Source: Serpentinimonas sp. (GTDB taxonomy: Bacteria > Pseudomonadota > Gammaproteobacteria > Burkholderiales > Burkholderiaceae_C). Taken from it: a stretch of 17,259 nucleotides of DNA. Made by a program: the position numbers and the translations under genes. Shown here piece after piece: positions 1 to 7,085 of the stretch; the stretch's first letter is position 1, and each line of letters begins with the position of its first letter. The stretch covers positions 1 to 17,259 of the forward strand of contig JALOSG010000024.1 of assembly GCA_025458665.1 (NCBI GenBank). The letters are read 5' to 3'. Under the pieces are notes generated by a model. The model saw nothing but the letters and a program-made list of their open reading frames with translations. It was not told the DNA's origin and did not search any database.

Positions 1-174
1 ACCCAGGGCGGCCCCGGCAAGGACACGGCCATCCTCGTCTACAAGGTGTATTACGACGGTTTCAAAGCACTGGACATGGGCGGCTCCGCTGCGCAGTCCG
101 TCATCCTGATGGCCATCGTCATCGCGCTCACCGTGGTCCAGTTCCGGTTCGTGGAAAAGAAAGTGCAGTACTGA
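1..174 (+). CDS. ugpA: Glycerol-3-phosphate ABC transporter permease UgpA (C-terminal fragment)
   Basis: The frame is open from the first base and ends with TGA at 172-174, leaving the last 57 residues of a membrane protein. It begins TQGGP, the conserved segment after the EAA loop in MalF/UgpA-type permeases, and ends with a hydrophobic helix (SVILMAIVIALTVVQF) and a short basic tail (VEKKVQY). UgpA is the first of two channel subunits of the inner-membrane sn-glycerol-3-phosphate importer. The assignment to ugpA rather than another sugar permease rests on the downstream order ugpE-ugpC-ugpQ, which matches the known ugpBAECQ operon. The gene is cut by the window edge; the binding-protein gene ugpB is expected upstream but is not visible. 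Only 1 nt separates its stop from the ugpE start. Confidence 0.85.
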   Translation, partial: TQGGPGKDTAILVYKVYYDGFKALDMGGSAAQSVILMAIVIALTVVQFRFVEKKVQY

Positions 175-175
175 C

Positions 176-1030
176 ATGATCGAAAAACGCCCCGGCCTTA
201 CTTTCATCGCCCATGCCGTGCTGATCCTCGGCGTGGCGGTGGTGGCCTTCCCCCTCTACCTCACGCTCATCGCATCCACCCAGTCGGCCGAACAGATTGC
301 ACAGGCCTTCCCCATGTCCCTGCTGCCTGGCGGCAACATGCTGGAAACCTACCGCACCGCACTGTTTGGCGGCACCACCAGCGCGGGCAGCAGCATTCCC
401 GCAGCGGCGCCCATGATGTGGGTCAGCCTGGTGAGCGCACTCATCATCACGGTGGGCAAGATTTCCATTTCCTTGCTCTCCGCGTTTGCCATCGTGTACT
501 TCCGGTTTCCGCTGCGCAACCTGGTGTTCTGGATGATCTTCGTCACGCTCATGCTGCCGGTGGAGGTGCGCATTGGCCCCACCTACGAGGTGGTGGCCAA
601 CCTCGGCATGCTCAACAGCTACGCCGGCCTGACCATCCCGCTCATCGCATCGGCCACCGCCACCTTCCTGTTCCGCCAGTTCTTCCTTACGGTGCCCGAC
701 GAACTGGTGGAGGCCGCCCGCATGGACGGCGCCGGCCCCATGCGCTTCTTCAAGGACGTGCTGCTGCCGCTGTCACGCACCTCGATCGCAGCGCTGTTCG
801 TCATCCAGTTCATCTATGGCTGGAACCAATACCTCTGGCCCTTGCTGGTCACCACGCAGGAGGACATGTACCCTGTGGTCATGGGCATCAAACGCCTGAT
901 TGCGGGCGAGTCTTACACCGAGTGGAACGTGGTCATGGCCACCGCCATTCTGGCCATGCTGCCACCGGCGGTGGTGGTCATCCTCATGCAGCGCTGGTTC
1001 GTCAAGGGCCTGGTGGACACCGAAAAATAA
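176..1030 (+). CDS. ugpE: Glycerol-3-phosphate ABC transporter permease UgpE
   Basis: This encodes 284 residues, close to E. coli UgpE (281). It is the second channel subunit of the sn-glycerol-3-phosphate importer in the inner membrane. Hydrophobic segments lie at about 10-33, 80-107, 115-130, 150-172, 203-225 and 250-275, the six-helix layout of the MalG type. The cytoplasmic EAA loop that docks on the ATPase is at about residues 179-198 (EAARMDGAGP, with the conserved Gly and the following LLPLS). The ATG at 176 starts one base after the ugpA stop, so the two are probably translationally coupled; there is no clear Shine-Dalgarno site. ugpC follows after 21 nt. A role with another polyol or sugar phosphate is possible by family, but ugpQ in the same operon supports glycerol-3-phosphate. 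Confidence 0.92.
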   Translation: MIEKRPGLTFIAHAVLILGVAVVAFPLYLTLIASTQSAEQIAQAFPMSLLPGGNMLETYRTALFGGTTSAGSSIPAAAPMMWVSLVSALIITVGKISISLLSAFAIVYFRFPLRNLVFWMIFVTLMLPVEVRIGPTYEVVANLGMLNSYAGLTIPLIASATATFLFRQFFLTVPDELVEAARMDGAGPMRFFKDVLLPLSRTSIAALFVIQFIYGWNQYLWPLLVTTQEDMYPVVMGIKRLIAGESYTEWNVVMATAILAMLPPAVVVILMQRWFVKGLVDTEK

Positions 1031-1051
1031 CGTATCTGGACACACAAGCAC

Positions 1052-2056
1052 ATGGCTTCCATTTCTTTGCGTAACGTCGTCAAGCGCTACAACACCGGCA
1101 AGAGTGAACTGCAGGTCATCCACGGGGTGAATGCCGAAATTGCCGACCGCGAATTCATCGTCATCGTCGGGCCTTCGGGCTGCGGCAAGTCCACCCTGCT
1201 GCGCATGGTGGCAGGCCTGGAAGAAATCAGCGGTGGCGAAATCGCCATTGGTGACCGGGTGGTGAACAACCTGGAGCCCGCCGCGCGCGACATCGCCATG
1301 GTGTTCCAGAACTATGCGCTCTACCCGCACATGACCGTGTTCGACAACATGGCCTATGGCTTGAAGATCAAGAAAGTGCCGCTGGCCGAGATCAAGCAGC
1401 GTGTGGACAAGGCCGCCGGCATTCTGGAACTGGGCCACCTGCTGGAGCGCAAGCCCCGCGAACTCTCGGGCGGGCAGCGCCAGCGCGTGGCCATGGGCCG
1501 CGCCATCGTGCGCCAGCCGCAGGTGTTCCTGTTCGATGAGCCGCTCTCCAACCTCGACGCCAAGCTGCGCGCCCAGACGCGTCTGGAGATACAGAAGCTG
1601 CACCGGGAATTGGGCATCACCTCCCTGTTCGTGACGCACGACCAGGTGGAGGCCATGACGCTGGCGCAGCGCATGATTGTCATGAACGGCGGCAACATGG
1701 AGCAGTTCGGTACCCCCGAAGAGGTGTACACCCGCCCGGCCAGTACCTTTGTGGCCAGTTTCATTGGTTCGCCGCCCATGAACCTGCTGAAGCAGGCACC
1801 GGGCGGCAAACCTGGCGCGCTGCTGGGCATACGCCCCGAACACCTGGACATGGCCGACAGCGGCTGGGCGCTGCAGGTGGAAACGGTGGAACTGCTGGGC
1901 GCCGAGCGGCTGGTGCACGCGCGCCTGGGCGAGGAGTCGGTCATCATCCGCACCCACGAAGACCAGGGCGCGCCCGAGGTGGGCAGCACCATCTACGCAC
2001 GCCCCCGCGAAGACCGCCTGCACTGGTTCAGCGCCGAGACCGGCAAGCGCATCTGA
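1052..2056 (+). CDS. ugpC: Glycerol-3-phosphate ABC transporter ATP-binding protein UgpC
   Basis: This 334-residue ATPase belongs to the MalK/UgpC group and hydrolyses ATP on the cytoplasmic face of the UgpA-UgpE channel. Visible motifs are Walker A GPSGCGKS at 40-47, Q-loop VFQNYALYPHMT from about 84, signature LSGGQ at 138-142, Walker B VFLFDEP at 158-164, D-loop SNLDA, and H-loop His196 (VTHDQ). The family motif FIGSPPMN leads into a C-terminal OB/TOBE-like regulatory region (about 240-334, with GIRPEHL). The protein is about 20 residues shorter than E. coli UgpC, the difference being in this C-terminal domain. The start ATG 1052 gives the usual N-terminus (MASISLRNVVKRY). It sits 21 nt after ugpE and 17 nt before ugpQ, as expected for one transcript. 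Confidence 0.95.
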   Translation: MASISLRNVVKRYNTGKSELQVIHGVNAEIADREFIVIVGPSGCGKSTLLRMVAGLEEISGGEIAIGDRVVNNLEPAARDIAMVFQNYALYPHMTVFDNMAYGLKIKKVPLAEIKQRVDKAAGILELGHLLERKPRELSGGQRQRVAMGRAIVRQPQVFLFDEPLSNLDAKLRAQTRLEIQKLHRELGITSLFVTHDQVEAMTLAQRMIVMNGGNMEQFGTPEEVYTRPASTFVASFIGSPPMNLLKQAPGGKPGALLGIRPEHLDMADSGWALQVETVELLGAERLVHARLGEESVIIRTHEDQGAPEVGSTIYARPREDRLHWFSAETGKRI

Positions 2057-2073
2057 CACCACACGCCGCCACC

Positions 2074-2901
2074 ATGACGCTGACCCGCTCCCCCGTTGAA
2101 CTGCAGGTGGTGGACCGCACCACCCCCTGGCCCTACCCCTTCTGGGTGGCCCACCGTGGCGCTGGCAAGCTGGCGCCCGAGAACACCCTGGCCGCCTTCC
2201 GGCTGGGCGCCTCCTTCGGTTGGCGCATGTTCGAGTGCGACGCCAAACTGAGCGCCGACGACGTGGTGTTCATGCTGCACGACGCCACCCTGGAACGCAC
2301 CACCAGTGGCACCGGGCTGGGCGGCGACCTGCCCTGGGCGCAGCTCAGCGCGCTCGATGCCGGGGCTTGGCATTCACCCGGGTTTGCCGGCGAGCCACTG
2401 GCCACGCTGGAAGGTGTGGCGCGCTTCTGCCTGTCGCAGGGGCTGGAACTGAACATCGAAATCAAGCCCACGCCGGGGCTGGAAGAACGCACCGGTGAGC
2501 TTGTAGCGCAGGAAGCGCTGCGCCTGTGGACCCAACCGGCGTTGAATGGCGCGCCCAACCCGACGCGGCCCCTGCCGCCTTTCCTGACCTCGTTCCGCCC
2601 GGAAGCGCTCATGGGCGCCATGAAAGCCGTGCCGCAATTGCCGCGCGGCCTGCTCATGCACGAGTGGTGGGACGGCTGGCTGCCCATTGCGGAGCAGTTG
2701 CAGGCCGTGGCCATCGTGGCCAACCACGAGATATGGAACGCGCAGACGCTGGCGGTGGTGAAGCGCGCCGGCATGCGCGCCCTCACCTACACCGTGAACG
2801 AGGAAGCCCGCGCCGAGCAGCTCACCGCCCTGGGGCTGGACGGCATCATCACCGACGCGGTGAACGTTTTCGGTCCAGCCAGGCGGCCACCAGCCCGCTG
2901 A
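2074..2901 (+). CDS. ugpQ: Glycerophosphodiester phosphodiesterase UgpQ
   Basis: This 275-residue enzyme is of the GDPD (TIM-barrel) family. It hydrolyses glycerophosphodiesters to sn-glycerol-3-phosphate and the free alcohol. Active-site landmarks are His28-Arg29 (VAHRGA), PENT at 35-38, Glu54 and Asp56 (FECDAKLS), His69-Asp70 (MLHDATLERTT), and Glu129/Lys131 (NIEIKPT). The C-terminal barrel end reads YTVN, then GLDGIITD. There is no signal peptide, consistent with a cytosolic UgpQ rather than periplasmic GlpQ. Residues 1-20 precede the barrel and are probably disordered; the ATG at 2074 is the only sensible start after ugpC. The last 53 bases overlap the end of a minus-strand membrane-protein ORF. 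Being last in the ugp operon, it links diester breakdown with phosphate and glycerol-3-phosphate scavenging. Confidence 0.93.
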   Translation: MTLTRSPVELQVVDRTTPWPYPFWVAHRGAGKLAPENTLAAFRLGASFGWRMFECDAKLSADDVVFMLHDATLERTTSGTGLGGDLPWAQLSALDAGAWHSPGFAGEPLATLEGVARFCLSQGLELNIEIKPTPGLEERTGELVAQEALRLWTQPALNGAPNPTRPLPPFLTSFRPEALMGAMKAVPQLPRGLLMHEWWDGWLPIAEQLQAVAIVANHEIWNAQTLAVVKRAGMRALTYTVNEEARAEQLTALGLDGIITDAVNVFGPARRPPAR

Positions 2902-3127
2902 CGAGCACCAGCGCCGCGTACGTGGCCATGGCGCCATCGCGCCCGTGGAACACGAAACCCAGGGCCAGGGTGAGTACACCCGCGGCCATCAGCCAGCCGA
3001 ATGCATGCACCAGTTGGGTGCGGCGCAGCCCCGCCTTGAAAAACAGAACGGCGGTGAGCAGCAGGGCCACGCCCAGCGCGGGAGCCATCCAGCCAGTCAG
3101 GTGGGCCAGGTAGAGGGGGAGTGTCAC
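2849..3127 (-). CDS. Small hypothetical membrane protein
   Basis: The minus-strand frame from GTG at 3127 encodes 92 residues with an organised membrane topology: hydrophobic stretches at about 1-25 (with GWMAPALG and LLLTAVLF), 40-55 (FGWLMAAGVLTLALGFVF) and 65-82 (ATYAALVLVSGLVAAWL), joined by basic loops (KAGLRRTQ) and ending in a basic tail. This is far more protein-like than a chance frame and fills the gap between ugpQ and hemA. Function is unknown. An ATG at 3193 or at 3166 would add 22 or 13 residues of poorer sequence, so GTG 3127 (VTLPLYLAHLTGW) is preferred; no strong ribosome site is visible for any. It converges on ugpQ with a 53-nt overlap and is divergent from hemA. Confidence is moderate because there is no recognised family. 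Confidence 0.6.
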   Translation of the reverse strand: MTLPLYLAHLTGWMAPALGVALLLTAVLFFKAGLRRTQLVHAFGWLMAAGVLTLALGFVFHGRDGAMATYAALVLVSGLVAAWLDRKRSPRR

Positions 3128-3177
3128 GGGGAAGCGCGGGCTCCGGTAAGGGCAAAACCAGCCCATTGAAAAGAGGC

Positions 3178-3207
3178 AGGACAGCCGGTGCAAGGCGATT
3201 TTATAAT
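3178..3207 (+). promoter_or_regulatory. Putative sigma70-type promoter of hemA
   Basis: A perfect -10 hexamer TATAAT lies at 3202-3207. AGGACA at 3178-3183 (four of six matches to TTGACA) lies upstream with an 18-nt spacer. It is in A/T-richer sequence than its surroundings. Only six bases separate the -10 from the hemA ATG at 3214, so the expected transcription start falls on or next to the start codon. Confidence 0.6.
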
Positions 3208-3213
3208 CCGCGA

Positions 3214-4491
3214 ATGGCAGTCTGGGCCCTAGGCATCAATCACCAAACAGCCCCGCTGGACCTGCGCGGGCGTTTTGCGTTCGCCCTGGACCAGCTGACC
3301 CCCACTTTGCATGGTTTCCGCACCACAGTGATGCGCGAACCGGAAGCCACGCTGCTGTCCACCTGCAACCGCACCGAGATCTACTGCGCCGCCCCGGAAC
3401 CTGCGCTGGAGCCCACGCTGGACTGGCTGGCCCAGACCGGCGGCGTACCCACCCACACCCTGCGCGAACACGCCTATTTGCTGCAAGACGACGAGGCCGC
3501 CCGCCACGCCTTCCGCGTGGCCAGCGGGCTGGACAGCATGGTGCTGGGGGAGGCGCAAATTCTGGGCCAGATGAAAGATGCCGTGCGCGTGGCCAACGAG
3601 GCGGGTGCGCTGGGCAGCACCTTGCACCAGCTGTTCCAGCGCTCCTTCGCAGTGGCCAAGCAGGTACGCACCTCCACCGAAATTGGCGCCCACTCCATCA
3701 GCATGACAGCCGCGGCGGTGCGCCTGGCCAGCCAGCTGTTCGAGGACCTGAAGGACATCAAGGTGCTGTTTGTGGGCGCCGGCGAGATGATCGAGCTGGC
3801 CGCGACGCACTTTGCGGCCAAGCAACCCAAGGGCATGGCCATTGCCAACCGCACGCTGGAACGCGGCGAGAAACTGGCCAGCCGCTTTGGCGCCGAGGTA
3901 ATGCGCCTGGGCGACCTGCCCGAGCGCCTGCACGAGTTCGATGCCGTCATCAGCTGCACCGCCAGCACGCTGCCCATCATCGGGCTGGGCGCGGTGGAGC
4001 GGGCCCTGAAACGCCGCCGCCACCGCCCCATGTTCATGGTCGATCTGGCGGTGCCGCGCGACATCGAGTTCGAGGTCAAGGGCCTCGACGACGTGTACCT
4101 CTACACGGTGGACGACCTGGCCACGGTGGTGCAGACCGGCAAGGAAAGCCGGCTGGCGGCTGTGGCGCAGGCCGAAGCCATCATCGACGCGGGTGTGCAA
4201 AGCTTCATGCACTGGATGCAGCAGCGCGACCCGCAGGGCGGCACGGTCAACCTGATCCAGCAGATCAACGCGCAGGCCGACGCGTGGCGTGCCGCCGAAC
4301 TGCAGCGCGCCAAGAAGCTGCTGGCCAAAGGGGAAGACGTGGAAGCTGTGCTCGATGCGCTCTCCCGCGGACTGACCCAGAAGATGCTGCACGGCACCCT
4401 GGCCGAGCTGCACGCCGGCGATGAAGTGGCCCGCAAGGCCACCGCCGAGACCGTCTCACGCCTGTTCCTGCGCGGCTCTGGCCGCGGTTGA
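3214..4491 (+). CDS. hemA: Glutamyl-tRNA reductase HemA
   Basis: This 425-residue NADPH-dependent enzyme reduces glutamyl-tRNA(Glu) to glutamate-1-semialdehyde, the first committed step of C5-pathway tetrapyrrole synthesis. The N-terminal catalytic domain carries GINHQTAP (7-14) and the nucleophile Cys51 in STCNRTE. VASGLDSMVLGEAQILGQ follows, and the NADPH-binding domain has VLFVGAGEMIEL. ANRT, then SCTAS and MVDLAVPRD precede the helical dimerisation domain. The start ATG 3214 gives the family N-terminus (MAVWALGINH). A longer frame back to 3121 reads low-quality basic sequence and would contain the promoter. There is no Shine-Dalgarno site and TATAAT ends six bases before the ATG. prfA begins 10 nt after the stop, a conserved hemA-prfA-prmC arrangement. 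Confidence 0.96.
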   Translation: MAVWALGINHQTAPLDLRGRFAFALDQLTPTLHGFRTTVMREPEATLLSTCNRTEIYCAAPEPALEPTLDWLAQTGGVPTHTLREHAYLLQDDEAARHAFRVASGLDSMVLGEAQILGQMKDAVRVANEAGALGSTLHQLFQRSFAVAKQVRTSTEIGAHSISMTAAAVRLASQLFEDLKDIKVLFVGAGEMIELAATHFAAKQPKGMAIANRTLERGEKLASRFGAEVMRLGDLPERLHEFDAVISCTASTLPIIGLGAVERALKRRRHRPMFMVDLAVPRDIEFEVKGLDDVYLYTVDDLATVVQTGKESRLAAVAQAEAIIDAGVQSFMHWMQQRDPQGGTVNLIQQINAQADAWRAAELQRAKKLLAKGEDVEAVLDALSRGLTQKMLHGTLAELHAGDEVARKATAETVSRLFLRGSGRG

Positions 4492-4501
4492 CCCGTCTGG
4501 A

Positions 4502-5623
4502 ATGAAAGCGTTTGTCCGGGAGACGCTCGAGCGGCAGCGTCTGCGCCTGCATGAACTCGATGCCCTGCTGAGCGCACCCGACGCAGTGAGCGACCTCGAC
4601 CGTTTCAGGAAGCTGACCCGCGAACACGCCGAAACCGACCAGCTGGTGCAAACCTACCAGCGCTTCCTGCAGCGCGAAGCCGACCTGCGCGACGCCCGCG
4701 GCATGGCGCAGGACAGCGGCTCCGACCCCGAACTGGCCGACATGGCCCGCGAGGAAGCCCAAGCCGCCGAGGCCGAGCTGGAACAGCTGAACCTCGCCCT
4801 GCAGACGCTGCTGCTGCCCAAGGACGACGACGAGGACCGCAATGCCTTCCTGGAAATCCGCGCCGGCACAGGGGGCGATGAAGCCGCGCTGTTTGCCGGC
4901 GACCTGGCGCGCATGTACACCCGCTACGCCGAGCGCCAGGGCTGGCAGGTGGAGCTGATCAGCGAGTCCCCGGCCGAACTGGGCGGCTACAAGGAAGTGG
5001 TGCTGCGCATGGTGGGGCACAACGCCTTCGGACATTTGCGCTTCGAATCCGGCGGGCACCGCGTGCAGCGCGTGCCCGTGACCGAATCGCAGGGGCGCAT
5101 ACACACCAGCGCCTGTACCGTGGCCGTGCTGCCCGAACCCGACGAGGCGCAGGCGGTACAGATCAACCCGGCCGAGTTGCGCATAGACACCTTCCGCGCC
5201 AGCGGTGCCGGCGGCCAGCACATCAACAAGACCGATTCGGCGGTGCGCATCACCCACCTGCCCACCGGCACCGTGGCCGAATGCCAGGACGACCGCAGCC
5301 AGCACCGCAACAAGGCCAAGGCCATGCAGGTGTTGCTGGCCCGCCTGCAAGACCAGGAACGCAGCCAGCGGGAAGCCAAGGCCGCCGCCACGCGCAAAGG
5401 CCTGATTGGCAGCGGCGACCGCAGCGACCGCATCCGCACTTACAACTTCCCCCAGGGCCGCGCCACCGACCACCGCATCAACCTCACGCTGTACAAGCTG
5501 GGCGCCATCATGGAGGGCGACCTGGATGAACTGGTGCAGGGGCTGCGCATGGCACGTGGGGCCGAACTCATGAACGAGCTGGAGCAAGCCTCTGGCGAGG
5601 CCACCCGCGGCGCACTGGCCTGA
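4502..5623 (+). CDS. prfA: Peptide chain release factor 1 (RF1)
   Basis: This 373-residue RF1 (E. coli 360) recognises UAA and UAG and triggers peptide release in the ribosome. The codon-reading tripeptide is PVT at 192-194, in RVQRVPVTESQGRIHTS; this P-x-T form marks RF1 and not RF2 (SPF). The catalytic GGQ is at 237-239 in SGAGGQHINKTDSAVRITH, with Gln239 the expected methylation site of the PrmC product encoded next. The N-terminal helical domain (1-110) is Glu/Arg rich. ATG 4502 gives the usual start (MKAFVRETLERQR); a longer frame into the end of hemA is an overlap artefact. It lies 10 nt after hemA and 12 nt before prmC, so all three are probably cotranscribed. Confidence 0.97.
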   Translation: MKAFVRETLERQRLRLHELDALLSAPDAVSDLDRFRKLTREHAETDQLVQTYQRFLQREADLRDARGMAQDSGSDPELADMAREEAQAAEAELEQLNLALQTLLLPKDDDEDRNAFLEIRAGTGGDEAALFAGDLARMYTRYAERQGWQVELISESPAELGGYKEVVLRMVGHNAFGHLRFESGGHRVQRVPVTESQGRIHTSACTVAVLPEPDEAQAVQINPAELRIDTFRASGAGGQHINKTDSAVRITHLPTGTVAECQDDRSQHRNKAKAMQVLLARLQDQERSQREAKAAATRKGLIGSGDRSDRIRTYNFPQGRATDHRINLTLYKLGAIMEGDLDELVQGLRMARGAELMNELEQASGEATRGALA

Positions 5624-5635
5624 AGCGACCGCGCC

Positions 5636-6604
5636 ATGACCCGGCCTGACCACTCTGGCTCTGGAGCATCCCCCAGCAACCTGGCCAGCTTGCTGCAGCA
5701 TGCGGTGGCGCGCTGGCAACTGCCCCGGCTGGAATGCCAGATGCTGTTGCTGCACACCCTGGGCCGCGCCCCCAATGACCGCGCCTGGCTGCTGGCCCAC
5801 GACCGCGACACGGCGACCCCCGTACAGGCCGATGCGTTTGCAGCGCTCTGCGCGCAGCGGGCCAGCGGCACCCCTGTGGCCTACCTGACCGGGGAGCGCG
5901 AGTTTTTTGGCCTGCGGTTGCAGGTGGATGCGCGTGTGCTGGACCCCCGCCCGGACACCGAAACGCTGGTGGAGTGGGCGTTGGAGGTGCTGGGGAAGTT
6001 ACACGCGGACCACCCCAGCGCAGGCCCCCTGCGCGTGCTCGATCTGGGTACCGGCAGCGGCGCCATTGCGCTGGCCCTGCAACGCCACGCGCCGCCCGAT
6101 ACACAGGTCTGGGCATTGGACGCCAGCGCCGATGCCCTGGCCGTGGCCCGCGCCAACGGGGAGCGCATGCAACTGCCCGTGCACTGGGTGCACAGCGATT
6201 GGGCCGGGGGCTGGCTGGGTGGATGGCTGAGCGGATGGACCGCACCATCCGCCCCGCGCCCCGCCCAGTTTCACCTGCTGGTGAGCAACCCGCCCTACAT
6301 CCCCGAAAACGACCCCCACATGGCCGCCCTGCACGCCGAGCCCCGCGCTGCGCTGGTGGCTGGCCCCGACGGTCTGGCCGACCTGCGCACCATTGCGGAG
6401 CAAGCCCGCCAGCATCTGCTGCCCGGCGGCGCCCTGCTGCTGGAGCACGGCCACGACCAGGCCGATGCCGTGGCTGCGCTCCTGCAGGGACTGGGCTACA
6501 CCAGCGTAGAACACCGGCAGGACCTGGCGGGCCACCGGCGTTGCACCGGCGGTCAGTGGACCGTGCCGGACGCTTCCAAAGCCTGCAACGCCGCTGTGGC
6601 CTAG
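5636..6604 (+). CDS. prmC: Release factor glutamine N5-methyltransferase PrmC
   Basis: This 322-residue SAM-dependent methyltransferase modifies the GGQ glutamine of release factors. The N-terminal helical release-factor-binding domain (about 15-105) contains YLTGEREFFGL. The Rossmann domain has motif I DLGTGSGAIAL from Asp136 and the catalytic NPPY at 218-221 (VSNPPYIPENDPHM). PRAALVAGPDGL follows, and the C-terminal strands read GALLLEHGHDQA. It is about 45 residues longer than E. coli PrmC (277). Part of the excess is an insertion just before NPPY (about 188-210) in which Trp recurs every fourth residue (189, 193, 197, 201); the rest is a longer N-terminus. It follows prfA by 12 nt, coupling the enzyme to its substrate. 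No key residue is missing, so it should be active. Confidence 0.95.
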   Translation: MTRPDHSGSGASPSNLASLLQHAVARWQLPRLECQMLLLHTLGRAPNDRAWLLAHDRDTATPVQADAFAALCAQRASGTPVAYLTGEREFFGLRLQVDARVLDPRPDTETLVEWALEVLGKLHADHPSAGPLRVLDLGTGSGAIALALQRHAPPDTQVWALDASADALAVARANGERMQLPVHWVHSDWAGGWLGGWLSGWTAPSAPRPAQFHLLVSNPPYIPENDPHMAALHAEPRAALVAGPDGLADLRTIAEQARQHLLPGGALLLEHGHDQADAVAALLQGLGYTSVEHRQDLAGHRRCTGGQWTVPDASKACNAAVA

Positions 6605-6615
6605 CCGTTTGGGCA

Positions 6616-6650
6616 GATAATCTCGGGTCTCGGCCCCTTTACCTCAGGAG
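6616..6650 (+). promoter_or_regulatory. Candidate grxD -10 element and ribosome-binding site
   Basis: GATAAT at 6616-6621 resembles a -10 hexamer, but I see no convincing -35 at 16-18 nt upstream. AGGAG at 6646-6650 is a strong Shine-Dalgarno sequence 9 nt before the grxD ATG. Together they suggest grxD can be expressed separately from prmC. Confidence 0.4.
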
Positions 6651-6659
6651 AACAGCTTC

Positions 6660-6983
6660 ATGAATGACACGCAACAACGCATCGGTGAACTCGTCAAGTC
6701 GAACGACATCGTGCTGTTCATGAAAGGCAACGCCAGCTTCCCCATGTGCGGCTTTTCCGGCCGTGCCGTCCAGATCCTCAAGGCCTGCGGCGTAGACCCC
6801 AAGGCCCTGAAGACCGTGAATGTGCTGGAAGACCCGGCCGTGCGCGAAGGCATCAAGGAATTCAGCAACTGGCCCACCATCCCGCAGCTCTACGTGAAGG
6901 GCGAGTTCATTGGCGGCTCCGACATCATGATGGAGATGTACGAGTCGGGTGAACTGCAGCAAGTCATCAACGGCGGTCAATAA
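6660..6983 (+). CDS. grxD: Monothiol glutaredoxin Grx4 (CGFS type)
   Basis: This 107-residue single-domain protein is of the Grx4/GrxD family, which binds a shared [2Fe-2S] cluster as a dimer and takes part in Fe-S cluster delivery and iron homeostasis. The signature CGFS carries the single active Cys30, preceded by Lys22 of MKGN. The cis-proline motif WPTIPQLY and the glutathione-binding GGSDI are both present. Length matches the family (about 105-115). ATG 6660 is fixed by AGGAG nine bases upstream. It lies 55 nt after prmC, so it may have its own promoter. It acts in the cytoplasm; placement next to hemA-prfA-prmC is common in Burkholderiales. Confidence 0.96.
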   Translation: MNDTQQRIGELVKSNDIVLFMKGNASFPMCGFSGRAVQILKACGVDPKALKTVNVLEDPAVREGIKEFSNWPTIPQLYVKGEFIGGSDIMMEMYESGELQQVINGGQ

Positions 6984-6994
6984 GGGCTTGTCCG

Positions 6995-7025
6995 GGCGGT
7001 TTTTGCCGCAGTTCTGCGGACCGCC
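6995..7025 (+). terminator. Two-stem hairpin after grxD, possible weak terminator
   Basis: The outer arms GGCGGT (6995-7000) and ACCGCC (7020-7025) enclose a perfect inner stem CCGCAG (7006-7011) / CTGCGG (7014-7019). The fold is stable and begins 11 nt after the grxD stop. No T-run follows the 3' arm, so intrinsic termination is not certain; it could also protect the 3' end of the mRNA. Confidence 0.4.
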
Positions 7026-7085
7026 ACCCTTGCTCCCTGGCACGGCCTATGCTTGAATGAAAGCACTGGTTGTCAGGAGAGCTGA

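Noticed and set aside
773..2062. A 429-codon open frame on the minus strand opposite ugpE/ugpC
   Set aside because: It is His/Val/Gly/Ala-rich shadow sequence in a high-GC region, opposite a complete ABC ATPase.
3121..3213. N-terminal extension of HemA by 31 residues
   Set aside because: The extension is basic low-quality sequence, absent from the family, and includes the TATAAT promoter element.
4265..5800. A 511-codon open frame on the minus strand opposite prfA
   Set aside because: The product is compositionally biased antisense sequence; the plus strand encodes an intact RF1 with PVT and GGQ.
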